Assembly (NCBI GenBank): GCA_023664705.1
Contig: JAMPFE010000002.1
Span: 136,454 to 200,453 of the forward strand
DNA length: 64,000 nt
DNA from: Lachnospiraceae bacterium
GTDB lineage: Bacteria > Bacillota > Clostridia > Oscillospirales > Ruminococcaceae
Direction of reading: 5' to 3'
Shown here: one piece after another, positions 1 through 7,688 of the stretch
How the letters are laid out: each line of letters opens with the position of its first letter
Position numbering within the stretch: the stretch's first letter is position 1
Made by a program: the position numbers and the translations under genes
The notes under the pieces: model-generated
What the model saw: the letters and a program-made list of their open reading frames with translations, nothing else
What the model was told of the DNA's origin: nothing
Databases searched by the model: none

Positions 1-242
1 TCGCCGTCGCTGTTTGTCGACAAATTGACCAGCGAGGAATATTCCGCGCCGCCGCGCTCTATCTCGGCAAGCACGGCGCTGTTGATTATCTGCGAGACCG
101 TTTCATGGCACTCGTAGGCGTTCACCGTCTCGACGATGGGACGAAAGCTCAGGTCCGCGATAAAGAACGTCCCTATCAGTATCAGCGCCAGCGCTATCAG
201 CTTCAAGCCGAGCTTCCGAAAAAATCTCCGCGTTTTGCTCAT
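1..242 (-). CDS. yunB: Sporulation protein YunB, N-terminal part (gene runs off the window)
   Basis: The reading frame starts at ATG 242 (reverse strand) behind a GGGGTGA ribosome site and stays open to the window edge, giving about 80 residues. It begins with a basic stretch (SKTRRFFRKLG), then one membrane segment (about residues 12-28), then the YunB-like FRPIVETVNAYE and a stretch rich in Ala/Ile (INSAVLAEI). YunB is a sigma-E-controlled sporulation protein of Firmicutes anchored in a membrane; its molecular role is poorly known. It is the last gene of the minus-strand series but appears to have its own promoter. The rest of the protein is outside the window, so the assignment rests on the N-terminus. 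Confidence 0.72.
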   Translation of the reverse strand, partial: MSKTRRFFRKLGLKLIALALILIGTFFIADLSFRPIVETVNAYECHETVSQIINSAVLAEIERGGAEYSSLVNLSTNSDG

Positions 243-261
243 TACAAATCACCCCTTCCCC

Positions 262-288
262 TATTTTATGTTTATTTGGGAAAAAGGT
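262..288 (-). promoter_or_regulatory. Candidate mother-cell sigma (sigma-K/sigma-E type) promoter of yunB
   Basis: On the minus strand CATAAAATA (262-270) fits the -10 consensus CATANNNTA, and an AC dinucleotide lies 16 bp upstream (287-288), the spacing known for sigma-K. No sigma-A -35/-10 pair was seen between the aminopeptidase stop and yunB. The match is short, so it is a suggestion supported by the sporulation identity of the gene downstream. Confidence 0.35.
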
Positions 289-303
289 GAATTATGGCTC
301 GAT

Positions 304-1707
304 TTATTGACCTATAAACGCTTCAAACGCCTTAAACGCCGCGTAAACGTCCGTTTTCGCGGTTATCTCGAACGGCGCGTGCATGCTCATTACGGGCACG
401 CCGACGTCAATGGTGTCGACGTTGAGGTTCGCGATATACGCCGCGACCGTTCCGCCGCCGCCGATATCGACCTTTCCTAGCTCGCCCGTCTGCCAGATAA
501 CGCCCTTGCTGTCGAGCAAACGCCTTATCTCGCCGACAAATTCCGCGGACGCGTCCGAGGTGCCGCTCTTTCCGCGCGAGCCCGTGTATTTTGTAACGCA
601 CACGCCGCCGTTCAGCACGCAGGCGTTGTTTTTCTCGAAAACGTCGGGGAAGGTCGGGTCGTAAGCCGCGTTAACGTCGGCGGACAGGCATCTCGAGTTG
701 GAGAGCACCTCCCTGCCGCGAACGCCGAACGTCGCCGCGAGGTCCGCGATGAAGTACTTCAGATACGCCGAGCGCAGACCCGTGTTTCCGTCGGAGCCCG
801 TCTCCTCCTTGTCTGTGAGTATCGCGACAGCCGTTCTGCGGACGCTCTTCGCGTTCAGAACCGCCATAAGCTCGGTATACGCGCACACCCTGTCGTCCTG
901 CCCGTAGCCGCCGACAAGGCTCCTGTCGAAGCCGATATCGCGCGCCTTAAACGCGGGCACCGCCTCAAGCTCCGCCGAGAGAAAATCTCCCTCCGTTATG
1001 CCGTATTTCTCGTTCAGCAGCAGGAGCAGATTGAGCTTTACCCTCTCGCTCGCCTCGTCGTCCTTAAACGGGCGCGAGCCCACTATGATGTTCAGCTCCT
1101 CGCCGCGGATAAGCTCCGTAGCAGGGCGCTTGTACTGCGTGTTCGCGAGGTGCGGAAGCAGGTCGGAAACGCAGAACACGGGGTCGTTTTCGTCCTCGCC
1201 TATCGACACGGTTATCTTGGAGCCGTCCGACTTTATTATAACGCCGTGCAGAGACAGCGGAACGGTCGGCCACTGATACTTCTTGATGCCGCCGTAGTAA
1301 TGGGTCTTGAAATAGCCCACCTCGTCCTTTTCGTAAAGCGGGTTCTGTTTCATATCGAGGCGCGGGCTGTCGATATGCGCCGCAACGAGATTAACGCCGT
1401 TTTCGATAGGCTCCTTGCCTATCACAGCGAGAATGACCGACTTTTCGCGGTTCACGTAGTACACTCTGTCGCCCGCCTTGTAGGTCTTGTCCTTGTCGAA
1501 CGGCACAAAGCCCTTCGCCTTAGCCTCCCGCTCGATAAAGCCCGCCGCCTCGCGCTCGGTCTTAGCTGCGTCGAGAAACGCCTTGTAGCCCTCGCAGAAT
1601 TTGTCGCACTTCTTTATTTCCGCGTCGCTCATACGCAGATACGCGTTCTTTTTTTGCAGGAAAAGCCGCTCCTCAAGCTCCTTCGCCGAAATTTCCTTCT
1701 TTGCCAT
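304..1707 (-). CDS. apeA: M18 family zinc aminopeptidase
   Basis: This 467-residue protein has the length and motifs of the bacterial M18 aminopeptidase I family, cytosolic zinc exopeptidases that remove N-terminal residues from peptides. Visible landmarks are LVAAHIDSPRLD near residue 107 (metal-binding His-Asp), GYGQDDRV with the bridging Asp, a DKEETGSDG segment carrying the catalytic Glu pair, and a late MSMHAPFEI His ligand. The start is ATG 1707 behind AAGGAAG. The gene lies 24 bp downstream of the transglycosylase gene. It is probably a general peptide-recycling enzyme; the substrate cannot be read from sequence. Confidence 0.9.
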   Translation of the reverse strand: MAKKEISAKELEERLFLQKKNAYLRMSDAEIKKCDKFCEGYKAFLDAAKTEREAAGFIEREAKAKGFVPFDKDKTYKAGDRVYYVNREKSVILAVIGKEPIENGVNLVAAHIDSPRLDMKQNPLYEKDEVGYFKTHYYGGIKKYQWPTVPLSLHGVIIKSDGSKITVSIGEDENDPVFCVSDLLPHLANTQYKRPATELIRGEELNIIVGSRPFKDDEASERVKLNLLLLLNEKYGITEGDFLSAELEAVPAFKARDIGFDRSLVGGYGQDDRVCAYTELMAVLNAKSVRRTAVAILTDKEETGSDGNTGLRSAYLKYFIADLAATFGVRGREVLSNSRCLSADVNAAYDPTFPDVFEKNNACVLNGGVCVTKYTGSRGKSGTSDASAEFVGEIRRLLDSKGVIWQTGELGKVDIGGGGTVAAYIANLNVDTIDVGVPVMSMHAPFEITAKTDVYAAFKAFEAFIGQ

Positions 1708-1730
1708 GGTAAGATCTTCCTTTCGTTTGA

Positions 1731-2312
1731 TTATTTATCGTAAAGCCTGATATACATATCCATAGCTTTAGTTATCTTGTCGACATAATGCGCGGTATCG
1801 GGAATGGGTATAACGTCGAGATGAACGCCGTCCTTGGAATAACGCTTGTCGGAAAGCCATTCGTTGACCCCGCCGCGCCCCGCGTGATACGCCGCCGCGA
1901 CCGCCTCGACATTGCCGAACTCCTCATACAGATACCCCAGCAGCCTGCACCCGAAATCGATGTTGGTTTTCGGGTCGTACATCTCATAGTAGACCGTCTC
2001 GTCGTCGTCCGACTTGAACTTTATCCAGTCGAACGTGTCCTCCATTATCTGCATAAGCCCTCTCGCCCCGACGTCCGAGACCGCGTCCGCTCGGAAGCCG
2101 CTCTCGGTCTTGATGACCGCGTACACGAGATACTTATCGATGCCGTTTTCCCGCGAGTACCTTTCAACATAGTCGCTGTAACGCAGCGGATAGGTCTTTT
2201 CGAGGTAGTATCGGTACCCGAAATACCCGACCGCGCCTATTATCAGCGCGAAGATAAGCATCACAATGATTATTACCGGAGCCGCGCTCCTTTTTTGTCT
2301 GCGCCTGTACAT
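1731..2312 (-). CDS. Membrane-anchored lytic transglycosylase (SLT domain)
   Basis: The 193-residue protein starts with a basic tail (MYRRRQKR), one membrane segment at about residues 12-33, then an SLT domain outside the cell. The catalytic Glu is in VIKTESGF; GARGLMQIM and AYHAGRG are the other family signatures. Such enzymes cleave peptidoglycan between MurNAc and GlcNAc to give 1,6-anhydroMurNAc. It overlaps the end of coaE by 40 bp, an unusually long same-strand overlap, but an upstream AAAGGCG and the need for the basic N-terminus support this start. The pairing with coaE is common in Firmicutes and may be only positional. Confidence 0.88.
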   Translation of the reverse strand: MYRRRQKRSAAPVIIIVMLIFALIIGAVGYFGYRYYLEKTYPLRYSDYVERYSRENGIDKYLVYAVIKTESGFRADAVSDVGARGLMQIMEDTFDWIKFKSDDDETVYYEMYDPKTNIDFGCRLLGYLYEEFGNVEAVAAAYHAGRGGVNEWLSDKRYSKDGVHLDVIPIPDTAHYVDKITKAMDMYIRLYDK

Positions 2313-2914
2313 TTTCCGTCGCCTTTCAATTTGTCAATTATCGCCGCGGCGCGGAGAATAAGCTCCTCCCGCGTGCCGTTGTTCTCTATAGTGTAATCGG
2401 AGCGTTCGCGGAAAAAATCCGCGCCGCGCTGAGCGGAAAGCCGCTCTCGCGCCCGCTCGGGAGTTATCCCGTCGCGCTCCGTTATGCGCCTTTCGCACAG
2501 CTCCGTATCGGCGGTCACGCTCACGACCTTGCCGCACAGCATATCGAGCTTTGCCTCGAAAAGCGTCGGCGCGTCCAGCAGAACATTTCCGCCCGCCGCC
2601 CTTATCTCCCTCATTATCGAATTTACAATATACGGGAAAATTATCCGCTGATATTTTTCGCGCTTTTCGCCGTCGGTAAAGATAAGCTTCGCGGTCTTTT
2701 CGCGGTTCAGCGTGCCGTCCGCGTTCAGCAGGTTTTCGTCAAACCGCTCGGATATCTCGCCGAGAAAACGCCCGTTATCGGCGGTTTTCCGCGCGATACC
2801 GTCGCAGTCGACCACGGTAAAGCCGCGCTCCGCGAACGCCGCGCACACCGTGGACTTCCCCGCGCCGCTCTGCCCCGTCAAGCCTATTATCATAATATTC
2901 GGCAAATTTACCAT
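2273..2914 (-). CDS. coaE: Dephospho-CoA kinase
   Basis: CoaE phosphorylates the 3'-hydroxyl of dephospho-CoA, the last step of coenzyme A synthesis. The 213-residue product has the P-loop GLTGQSGAGKST near residues 11-22, VDCDGIARK, LLDAPTLFEA (CoaE lid/acceptor region) and a late RITERDGITPE segment. Length matches the family (about 200). ATG 2914 has a GAGGG site upstream; the internal Met just before IIGLTG (2893) has no ribosome site. CoA supply fits the large fatty-acid operon elsewhere in the window but no direct link is implied. Confidence 0.93.
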   Translation of the reverse strand: MVNLPNIMIIGLTGQSGAGKSTVCAAFAERGFTVVDCDGIARKTADNGRFLGEISERFDENLLNADGTLNREKTAKLIFTDGEKREKYQRIIFPYIVNSIMREIRAAGGNVLLDAPTLFEAKLDMLCGKVVSVTADTELCERRITERDGITPERARERLSAQRGADFFRERSDYTIENNGTREELILRAAAIIDKLKGDGKCTGADKKGARLR

Positions 2915-2959
2915 TATTATACCCTCATAGTTGGCAGTTTAACAGAGATTAGTCGCTAG

Positions 2960-3715
2960 TCAAAGCAGTATCGACCACTCCCCGAAATCGAACCGCCCGC
3001 CGCCGTGACGCAGCCTGCCGTCAAGCTTCAGCTTTTCCAGCTCGTCCGTCATCTCGGCAATTATCGACGGCCGAACGTCAAGCGAATGGTGCGCGGGAAA
3101 TATCCGCTTAACGGGCAGCTCCGCGAGCATTTTCAGCGACCGCAGAAACGCCTCGGGGTCCGTGGAGGGGTAGTTCGCGTAAAGCAAGCCCTTGTAAACC
3201 AAGTCCCCCGTGAACAGCCAGCCCCTGTCCTCCTCCCAAAAGCACATATGCCCCGGAGAGTGCCCCGGCGTATGCAAGACCGTCACAGCCCTGCCGCCAA
3301 GCTCTATCCTGTCGCCGTCGTTCAGCAGCCTTGAGGGCTCGCCTTGGAATATCGAGTATTCATCAAGCTTGAAGTCATCGGGCAGCTCCCCCTCGGAGAG
3401 CATTTTCCTCACCGCCTCAACGGGCAGCGGAAAGCCCCCGTTCAGCCAAGCAAGCTCCTCGGCGTGCGCGTAAAACTCCGGAAAGTACTTGTGGCCGCCG
3501 ATGTGGTCCCAGTGGATATGCGTCGCAACAGCCGCGATCGGCTTGTCCGTGAGCCTCGCGATCTCTGCCGAAATGTTCCCGACCCCGAGCCCCGTGTCTA
3601 TCAGCAAGCAGCGCTCCCCGCCTATAAGCAGATAACAATGCGTTTCCTCGGGGTGTCCATACTCGCTTATCGCCAAAGTATCGGCGTCTATCCGTTCAAC
3701 CGTAAACCAACTCAT
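2960..3715 (-). CDS. MBL-fold metallo-hydrolase
   Basis: The 251-residue protein carries the metallo-beta-lactamase metal site THIHWDHIGGH (about residues 64-74), a downstream GHSPGHMCF with the third His, the bridging Asp in LFTGDLVY and a final FPAHHSLD His. This is the glyoxalase-II-like hydrolase group; the substrate is unknown. Its ATG overlaps the ywlC stop (ATGA, 3712-3715), so the two are translationally coupled. Confidence 0.88.
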   Translation of the reverse strand: MSWFTVERIDADTLAISEYGHPEETHCYLLIGGERCLLIDTGLGVGNISAEIARLTDKPIAAVATHIHWDHIGGHKYFPEFYAHAEELAWLNGGFPLPVEAVRKMLSEGELPDDFKLDEYSIFQGEPSRLLNDGDRIELGGRAVTVLHTPGHSPGHMCFWEEDRGWLFTGDLVYKGLLYANYPSTDPEAFLRSLKMLAELPVKRIFPAHHSLDVRPSIIAEMTDELEKLKLDGRLRHGGGRFDFGEWSILL

Positions 3716-4725
3716 ACGTCAATGCTCCTGAACCCCGCCGCGCGCAGCAACCTATTATAAACCGCCAGCCCCACGCCGCTCCGCTCGGGCTCCTCCACGA
3801 GAACGGTTTTCGCGCCGAGCTCATCGGCCCTCCGCAGCAGCGCGAAAAGCCTCCGCGCCTGTATTTCGGGAGTTTTCCCGTAATCGAGAAAGATCCCGCC
3901 CTCGGAAACCCCCGCACCCAGCGCCAACAAATCATTCTCAAAACGCGAGCGCTTTGTGCAATATTCCTCGAAAACCTTGCCATGCGCGTTCACGATGAAA
4001 ACGTCCGCCCTCGGCGAATAGTGCCTGTACTTCATCCCCGGCGAGAGCACCCGCTCGTCCTTGTCGGGCTGCGCCGTGACCGCCTTGTCCACCTCGACCT
4101 CGCCGAACTCCGACAGCATCTCCGCGGTAATTCCTCCCGGACGCAGAACGTGAATTTTGCTACCCTTAAAGCACACCACGGTGCTCTCCACGCCGACCTC
4201 GCACTCGCCGCCGTCAATTATCAGCGGTATTCTGCCGTTCATATCCTCGAAAACGTGCTGCGCGGTCGTCGGGCTCGGCTTGCCCGAGAGGTTCGCCGAG
4301 GGCGCCGCCAGCGGAAAGCCGCACTTTTTTATTATCTCGCAAGCCGCCGCGCTCGCGGGCATTCTCACAGCCACGGTATCAAGATCGCCGCTCGTGACGC
4401 TCGGCACCCTATCCGACTTCGGGAAGATCATCGTCAGCGGACCGCCCCAAAAGCGTTCCGCCAGATCCACGGCAATATCGGGGATTTCACGCACCAGCGG
4501 CGGCAGCATCTTCATACTCGCGATATGCACTATCAGCGGATTGTCCTGCGGTCTGCCCTTAGCCGCGAAAATTCTACGCACGGCGGACGCGTCCAGTGCG
4601 TTTGCCGCAAGCCCGTACACCGTTTCGGTCGGAATAGCCGCAACGCCGCCGTGCCGAAGCGTCCAAAACGCCTCGTCGACGCTGTCGCTGTTAAAGGGCA
4701 GCACCCGTGTTTTAAAACCGTCCAT
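3712..4725 (-). CDS. ywlC: L-threonylcarbamoyladenylate synthase (Sua5/YwlC type)
   Basis: The enzyme makes threonylcarbamoyl-AMP from Thr, bicarbonate and ATP, the first step of t6A37 modification of ANN-decoding tRNAs. The N-terminal YrdC domain shows TETVYGLAANAL, KGRPQDNPLIVHI and APSANLSGKPSPT; the extra C-terminal Sua5 domain brings the length to 337 residues, distinguishing it from the short TsaC form. The start ATG overlaps the last codons of the prfA region, whose end supplies the AGGAG ribosome site. prfA-ywlC adjacency is conserved in Firmicutes. Confidence 0.93.
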   Translation of the reverse strand: MDGFKTRVLPFNSDSVDEAFWTLRHGGVAAIPTETVYGLAANALDASAVRRIFAAKGRPQDNPLIVHIASMKMLPPLVREIPDIAVDLAERFWGGPLTMIFPKSDRVPSVTSGDLDTVAVRMPASAAACEIIKKCGFPLAAPSANLSGKPSPTTAQHVFEDMNGRIPLIIDGGECEVGVESTVVCFKGSKIHVLRPGGITAEMLSEFGEVEVDKAVTAQPDKDERVLSPGMKYRHYSPRADVFIVNAHGKVFEEYCTKRSRFENDLLALGAGVSEGGIFLDYGKTPEIQARRLFALLRRADELGAKTVLVEEPERSGVGLAVYNRLLRAAGFRSIDV

Positions 4726-4726
4726 A

Positions 4727-5797
4727 TTACTCCTGTTTTAACAGCCTTGCCGAATAGTCCGCGACGCGCAGCGCCTCGAAAACCTCGTCGCACCCGCCGT
4801 TCATCATATCGTCGAGCTTGTACAGCGTCAGCCCTATCCTGTGATCCGTAACGCGCGACTGCGGAAAATTATAGGTGCGTATGCGCTCGGAGCGGTCGCC
4901 CGTGCCGACCTGTACGCGGCGCTCCTCGGCTATCGCGCTGTCGCGGGCGGTCTTTTCCGCCTCGTACAGCCTGCTGTACAGCATTTTCATCGCCTTTTCC
5001 TTGTTTTTCATCTGTGAGCGCTCCTCTTGGCATTCCACCACAAAACCGCTCGGATTGTGAATTATCCTCACCGCCGACTCGGTCTTGTTGATGTGCTGCC
5101 CACCCGCGCCGCTAGAGCGGAACGTCTGTATCGTCAGGTCGGCGGGATTTATGTTCACGTCGACCTCCTCCACCTCGGGCAGCACGGCGACCGTCACGGT
5201 CGAGGTCTGTATGCGCCCCTGCGACTCCGTTTCGGGAACGCGCTGCACGCGGTGAACGCCGCTTTCGTACTTTAGCTTGGCATATACTCCCTCGCCCTCG
5301 ACTCCGAAGCTTATCTCACGGTAGCCGCCGAGCTCCGTCGGGTTGCTGCTCATCACGTCGATTTTCCAACCCTGCCGAGCCGCGAACATCGAGTACATTC
5401 TGAACATCGAGCCCGCGAAAAGCGCCGCCTCCTCGCCGCCCGCGCCCGCGCGTATCTCCACGATAACGCTCTTGTCATCGTCGGGGTCGCGCGGCAAAAG
5501 AAGGATTTTAAGCTCCTCCTTGCATTTTTCCGTTTCGTTTTTCGCGGAGAGCATCTCTCCCTCCGCCATTTCTCGGAATTCCGCGTCGAGCCCGCTGTCC
5601 TCCAGAGCCGATCTCGCGTCCTCGTAATCGCTCTGCGCCTTAAGATACCGCTTATACATATCAGTAAGCGGCGTGAGCGACTTGTATTCACGCATAAGCT
5701 CGGTGTACAGCTTGTTGTCCGAAACCGTCCTCGGGTCGGAGAGCTTCGCGCTTATTTCATCATAGCGCGCCAACGCCATGCCGATCTTATCAAACAT
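4727..5797 (-). CDS. prfA: Peptide chain release factor 1
   Basis: RF1 reads UAA and UAG stop codons and triggers peptide release on the ribosome. The 356-residue protein has the catalytic GGQ in SSGAGGQHINKTE and the RF1-type VPETESQGRIQTST recognition-domain segment; there is no RF2 programmed frameshift. The start is ATG 5797 (MFDKIGMALARYDE) behind GGAGG, not the longer open frame reaching 5908, which runs into repeated sequence. The first ten codons and leader exist in two further broken copies upstream (5963-5965 and 6131-6133 are their start codons). Confidence 0.95.
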   Translation of the reverse strand: MFDKIGMALARYDEISAKLSDPRTVSDNKLYTELMREYKSLTPLTDMYKRYLKAQSDYEDARSALEDSGLDAEFREMAEGEMLSAKNETEKCKEELKILLLPRDPDDDKSVIVEIRAGAGGEEAALFAGSMFRMYSMFAARQGWKIDVMSSNPTELGGYREISFGVEGEGVYAKLKYESGVHRVQRVPETESQGRIQTSTVTVAVLPEVEEVDVNINPADLTIQTFRSSGAGGQHINKTESAVRIIHNPSGFVVECQEERSQMKNKEKAMKMLYSRLYEAEKTARDSAIAEERRVQVGTGDRSERIRTYNFPQSRVTDHRIGLTLYKLDDMMNGGCDEVFEALRVADYSARLLKQE

Positions 5798-6204
5798 TTC
5801 CCGCCTCCGTAAAAATATGAGCACTAAAGGCAAGCAGCGCCGCCCCTTTACTCCGCGACATCGCGGAGAACGAGCCCCGCGTCCTCGCAACCGCTCCGTG
5901 CCCTTCAATAAGCGGCTTAAATCAGCGCGTTAGCAAGCCAACGCCATGCCGATCTTATCAAACATTTTCAGCCTCCGTAAAAATATGAACCCTAAAGGCA
6001 AACAGCGCCGCCCTTTTACTCCGCAATGCCGCGTAGAACGAGCCCAGCGTCCCTGTAATCGCTCCGTGCCCGTCAATAAGCGGCTTAAATCAGCGCGTTA
6101 GCAAGCCAACGCCATGCCGATTTTATCAAACATTTTCAGCCTCCGTAAAAATATGAACCCTAAAGGCAAGCAGCGCCGCCCTTTTACTCCGCGACATCGC
6201 GGAG
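5771..6204 (-). repeat. 168-bp tandem repeat made of the prfA leader and first codons
   Basis: The prfA start region occurs three times in tandem with start codons at 5795-5797, 5963-5965 and 6131-6133, exactly 168 bp apart. The upstream two copies each keep a GGAGGC ribosome site and ATG but encode only MFDKIGMALAC before a stop. Each unit also includes the tail of the DUF951 gene (TCCGCGACATCGCGGAGAAC type sequence) and a stretch resembling internal prfA DNA around 5608-5650, so the units look like deletion-bearing copies of the DUF951-prfA junction. This 386-bp interval holds no other gene. Confidence 0.85.
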
Positions 6205-6375
6205 AACGGACTTTATCTTCTTTTCGCACTTCGAGCGCGCGGTCATAAACGTGTGCCCGCACCCCTCGCACATCAGCTTGAAATCCGCGCCCGTGCGCAG
6301 CACTTTCATGCGGCTGCTCCCGCAGCCCGGGTGGTTCTTTTTCATTACCAGAACATCGCCCACTCTTATATCCAC
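6184..6375 (-). CDS. DUF951 family protein
   Basis: A 63-residue basic protein with VGDVLVMKKNHPGCG and LRTGADFKLMCEGCGHTFM, the signature of the small DUF951 family; the two CxxCG-like Cys suggest a metal or nucleic-acid site. Function is unknown. It starts at GTG 6375 behind GGAGG and has a sigma-A promoter 40 bp upstream, so it heads the prfA operon. Its stop codon abuts the 168-bp repeats. Confidence 0.85.
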   Translation of the reverse strand: MDIRVGDVLVMKKNHPGCGSSRMKVLRTGADFKLMCEGCGHTFMTARSKCEKKIKSVLRDVAE

Positions 6376-6412
6376 TAATACCGCCTCCTCCGCGCGAAAT
6401 CATACATAATAT

Positions 6413-6441
6413 AGTATAACACATTGCCAAAAAATTTTCAA
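6413..6441 (-). promoter_or_regulatory. Sigma-A promoter of the DUF951-prfA operon
   Basis: Reading the minus strand, TTGAAA (6436-6441) and TATACT (6413-6418) are separated by 17 bp, about 38 bp upstream of the DUF951 start codon. Confidence 0.75.
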
Positions 6442-6500
6442 TATTTTACCGCAATTTTTTCAAATTTTTCTCCAAAACGCAAAAAAATTGCAAAAAGCCC

Positions 6501-6529
6501 TTGACAAAATAACTTGTTTTTGGTATAAT
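6501..6529 (+). promoter_or_regulatory. Promoter of tRNA-Lys
   Basis: Consensus TTGACA (6501-6506) and TATAAT (6524-6529), 17-bp spacer, ending 17 bp before the tRNA. Confidence 0.9.
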
Positions 6530-6546
6530 ATTACCGTTGCACAATT

Positions 6547-6622
6547 GATCCACTAGCTCAGGCGGTAGAGCACCTGACTTTTAATCAGGGTGTCCCGGGT
6601 TCGATTCCCGGGTGGATCACCA
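6547..6622 (+). tRNA. tRNA-Lys (anticodon TTT)
   Basis: Full cloverleaf: acceptor GATCCAC (6547-6553) with GTGGATC (6612-6618), anticodon stem CCTGA/TCAGG around loop CTTTTAA, T arm with GTTCGATTC, and encoded CCA at 6620-6622. 76 nt including CCA. It has its own promoter. Confidence 0.97.
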
Positions 6623-6665
6623 GTTAAACAAAATCCTCCTGCTACGCAGGGGGATTTTGTTTAAC
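6623..6665 (+). terminator. Long hairpin immediately after tRNA-Lys
   Basis: GTTAAACAAAATCC (6623-6636) pairs perfectly with GGATTTTGTTTAAC (6652-6665) and the stem continues through CCTG/CAGG to a CTACG loop, about 19 bp in all. It begins at the base after CCA. There is no U tract directly behind it, so it may end transcription or mark 3' processing. Confidence 0.7.
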
Positions 6666-6792
6666 GCAATGGCGCTCGTCCGCGCCGCTATGCGGCTTGA
6701 CAAGCGCTCATTGCTGGCACGGTTTTCGCTCGAATCGCCCTAAAGGCGATTCGATTTTGCTTGGCTTTGCCAAGCAAAATACCGCGAAAACC
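6666..6792 (+). other. Hairpin plus perfect three-way-junction inverted repeats
   Basis: A branched hairpin spans 6666-6714 (outer GCAATG/CATTGC, inner GCCGC/GCGGC). It is followed by a three-way junction: outer stem GGTTTTCGC (6721-6729) with GCGAAAACC (6784-6792), enclosing CGAATCGCC/GGCGATTCG (6731-6739/6745-6753) and ATTTTGCTTGGC/GCCAAGCAAAAT (6754-6765/6769-6780). All three stems are perfect. No open frame covers it. Function unknown: a structured RNA or a palindromic mobile DNA element are both possible. Confidence 0.75.
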
Positions 6793-6889
6793 GCGCAGGG
6801 TGGCTCTTCTCGGGGAGCGTGACGAGGGGGTTCTCCGATTTAGGGGAACGGCGCTTTAAATCGGTAACGGTTTTGCGAGTTTTCGGCTG

Positions 6890-7520
6890 GGAAATTGCAG
6901 AAAATTTTAGTTTTGGTAACTAATCGTTGAAATTTGTGTATTATTTTGCAGCCTTTTGCAGTCGGGGTGCAGTGATTTGCAGCCGTTTTGCAGTTATTTG
7001 CGGTTAATTGCAGTTTTTGGCTGTAAATATTTGGAAGAGTTGTAATTTAATGTTAAAAATTGGAATTAGGTGTGCTAAGCGTTCGGCGCGGAAAAAATAT
7101 GCATTGATTTGCAGGGGAAGAAATCGTTTGGATCTGTCCCTTTTTTTGCAGTTTTTTGCAGAGCGCGTGCAGATTTTTGCAGCCGTTTTGCGGTTATTTG
7201 CGGTTAATTGCAGTTTTGGACTGTAAATATTTAGAAAAGCTGTAATTTAATGTTAAAAATTGGGATTAGATGTGCTAAGCGTTCGGCGCGGAAAAAATAT
7301 GCATTGATTTGCAGTGGGAACACATCGTTTGGATCTGTCCCTTTTCTTGCGGTTTTTTGCAGAGCGCGTGCAGATTTTTGCAGCCGTTTTGCAGTTATTT
7401 GCGGTTAATTGCGGTTTTGGGCTGTAAATATTTGGAAGAGTTGTAATTTAATGTTAAAATTTGGAATTAGATGTGCTAAGCGTTCGGCGCGGAAAAAAAT
7501 ATGCATTGATTTGCAGTGGA
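6890..7520 (+). repeat. Three tandem ~200-bp units of the phased-GCAG repeat family
   Basis: Three units repeat with a period of 200-201 bp. Each holds seven tetramers GCAG (sometimes GCGG) starting at 6948, 6958, 6969, 6979, 6990, 7000, 7010; then 7148 through 7210; then 7349 through 7411, always spaced 10, 11, 10, 11, 10, 10 bp and separated by T-rich blocks. A conserved tail (CTGTAAATATTTGGAA, then AATTTAATGTTAAAA) follows. Related copies lie at 32705-32860 (inverted) and 61755-61945. The interval 6793-7564 contains no credible gene; the short frames in it are repeat-derived. Confidence 0.88.
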
Positions 7521-7564
7521 TTTGACGGCAAAACTTTTTGCGGTCATATATTCAAAAACAGCCC

Positions 7565-7593
7565 TTGACAAAACTAAATATTTATGGTATAAT
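7565..7593 (+). promoter_or_regulatory. Promoter of tRNA-Arg
   Basis: Consensus TTGACA (7565-7570) and TATAAT (7588-7593) with a 17-bp spacer, 17 bp before the tRNA. Confidence 0.9.
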
Positions 7594-7610
7594 AAACGGG
7601 TCAAAAATAT

Positions 7611-7687
7611 GCGCCCGTAGCTCAGTTGGATAGAGCAATAGCCTCCGACGCTATGTGTCGTGCGTTCGAATCGCATCGGGCGTACCA
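7611..7687 (+). tRNA. tRNA-Arg (anticodon CCG)
   Basis: Acceptor GCGCCCG (7611-7617) pairs with CGGGCGT (G-U at the end), anticodon stem ATAGC/GCTAT holds loop CTCCGAC giving anticodon CCG (reads CGG), T arm GTTCGAATC, encoded CCA at 7685-7687. 77 nt. Confidence 0.96.
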
Positions 7688-7688
7688 A

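Noticed and set aside
6890..7520. CRISPR array
   Set aside because: The repeated word is four bases at 10-11 bp spacing and the larger units are 200 bp tandem copies without unique spacers; no cas genes.
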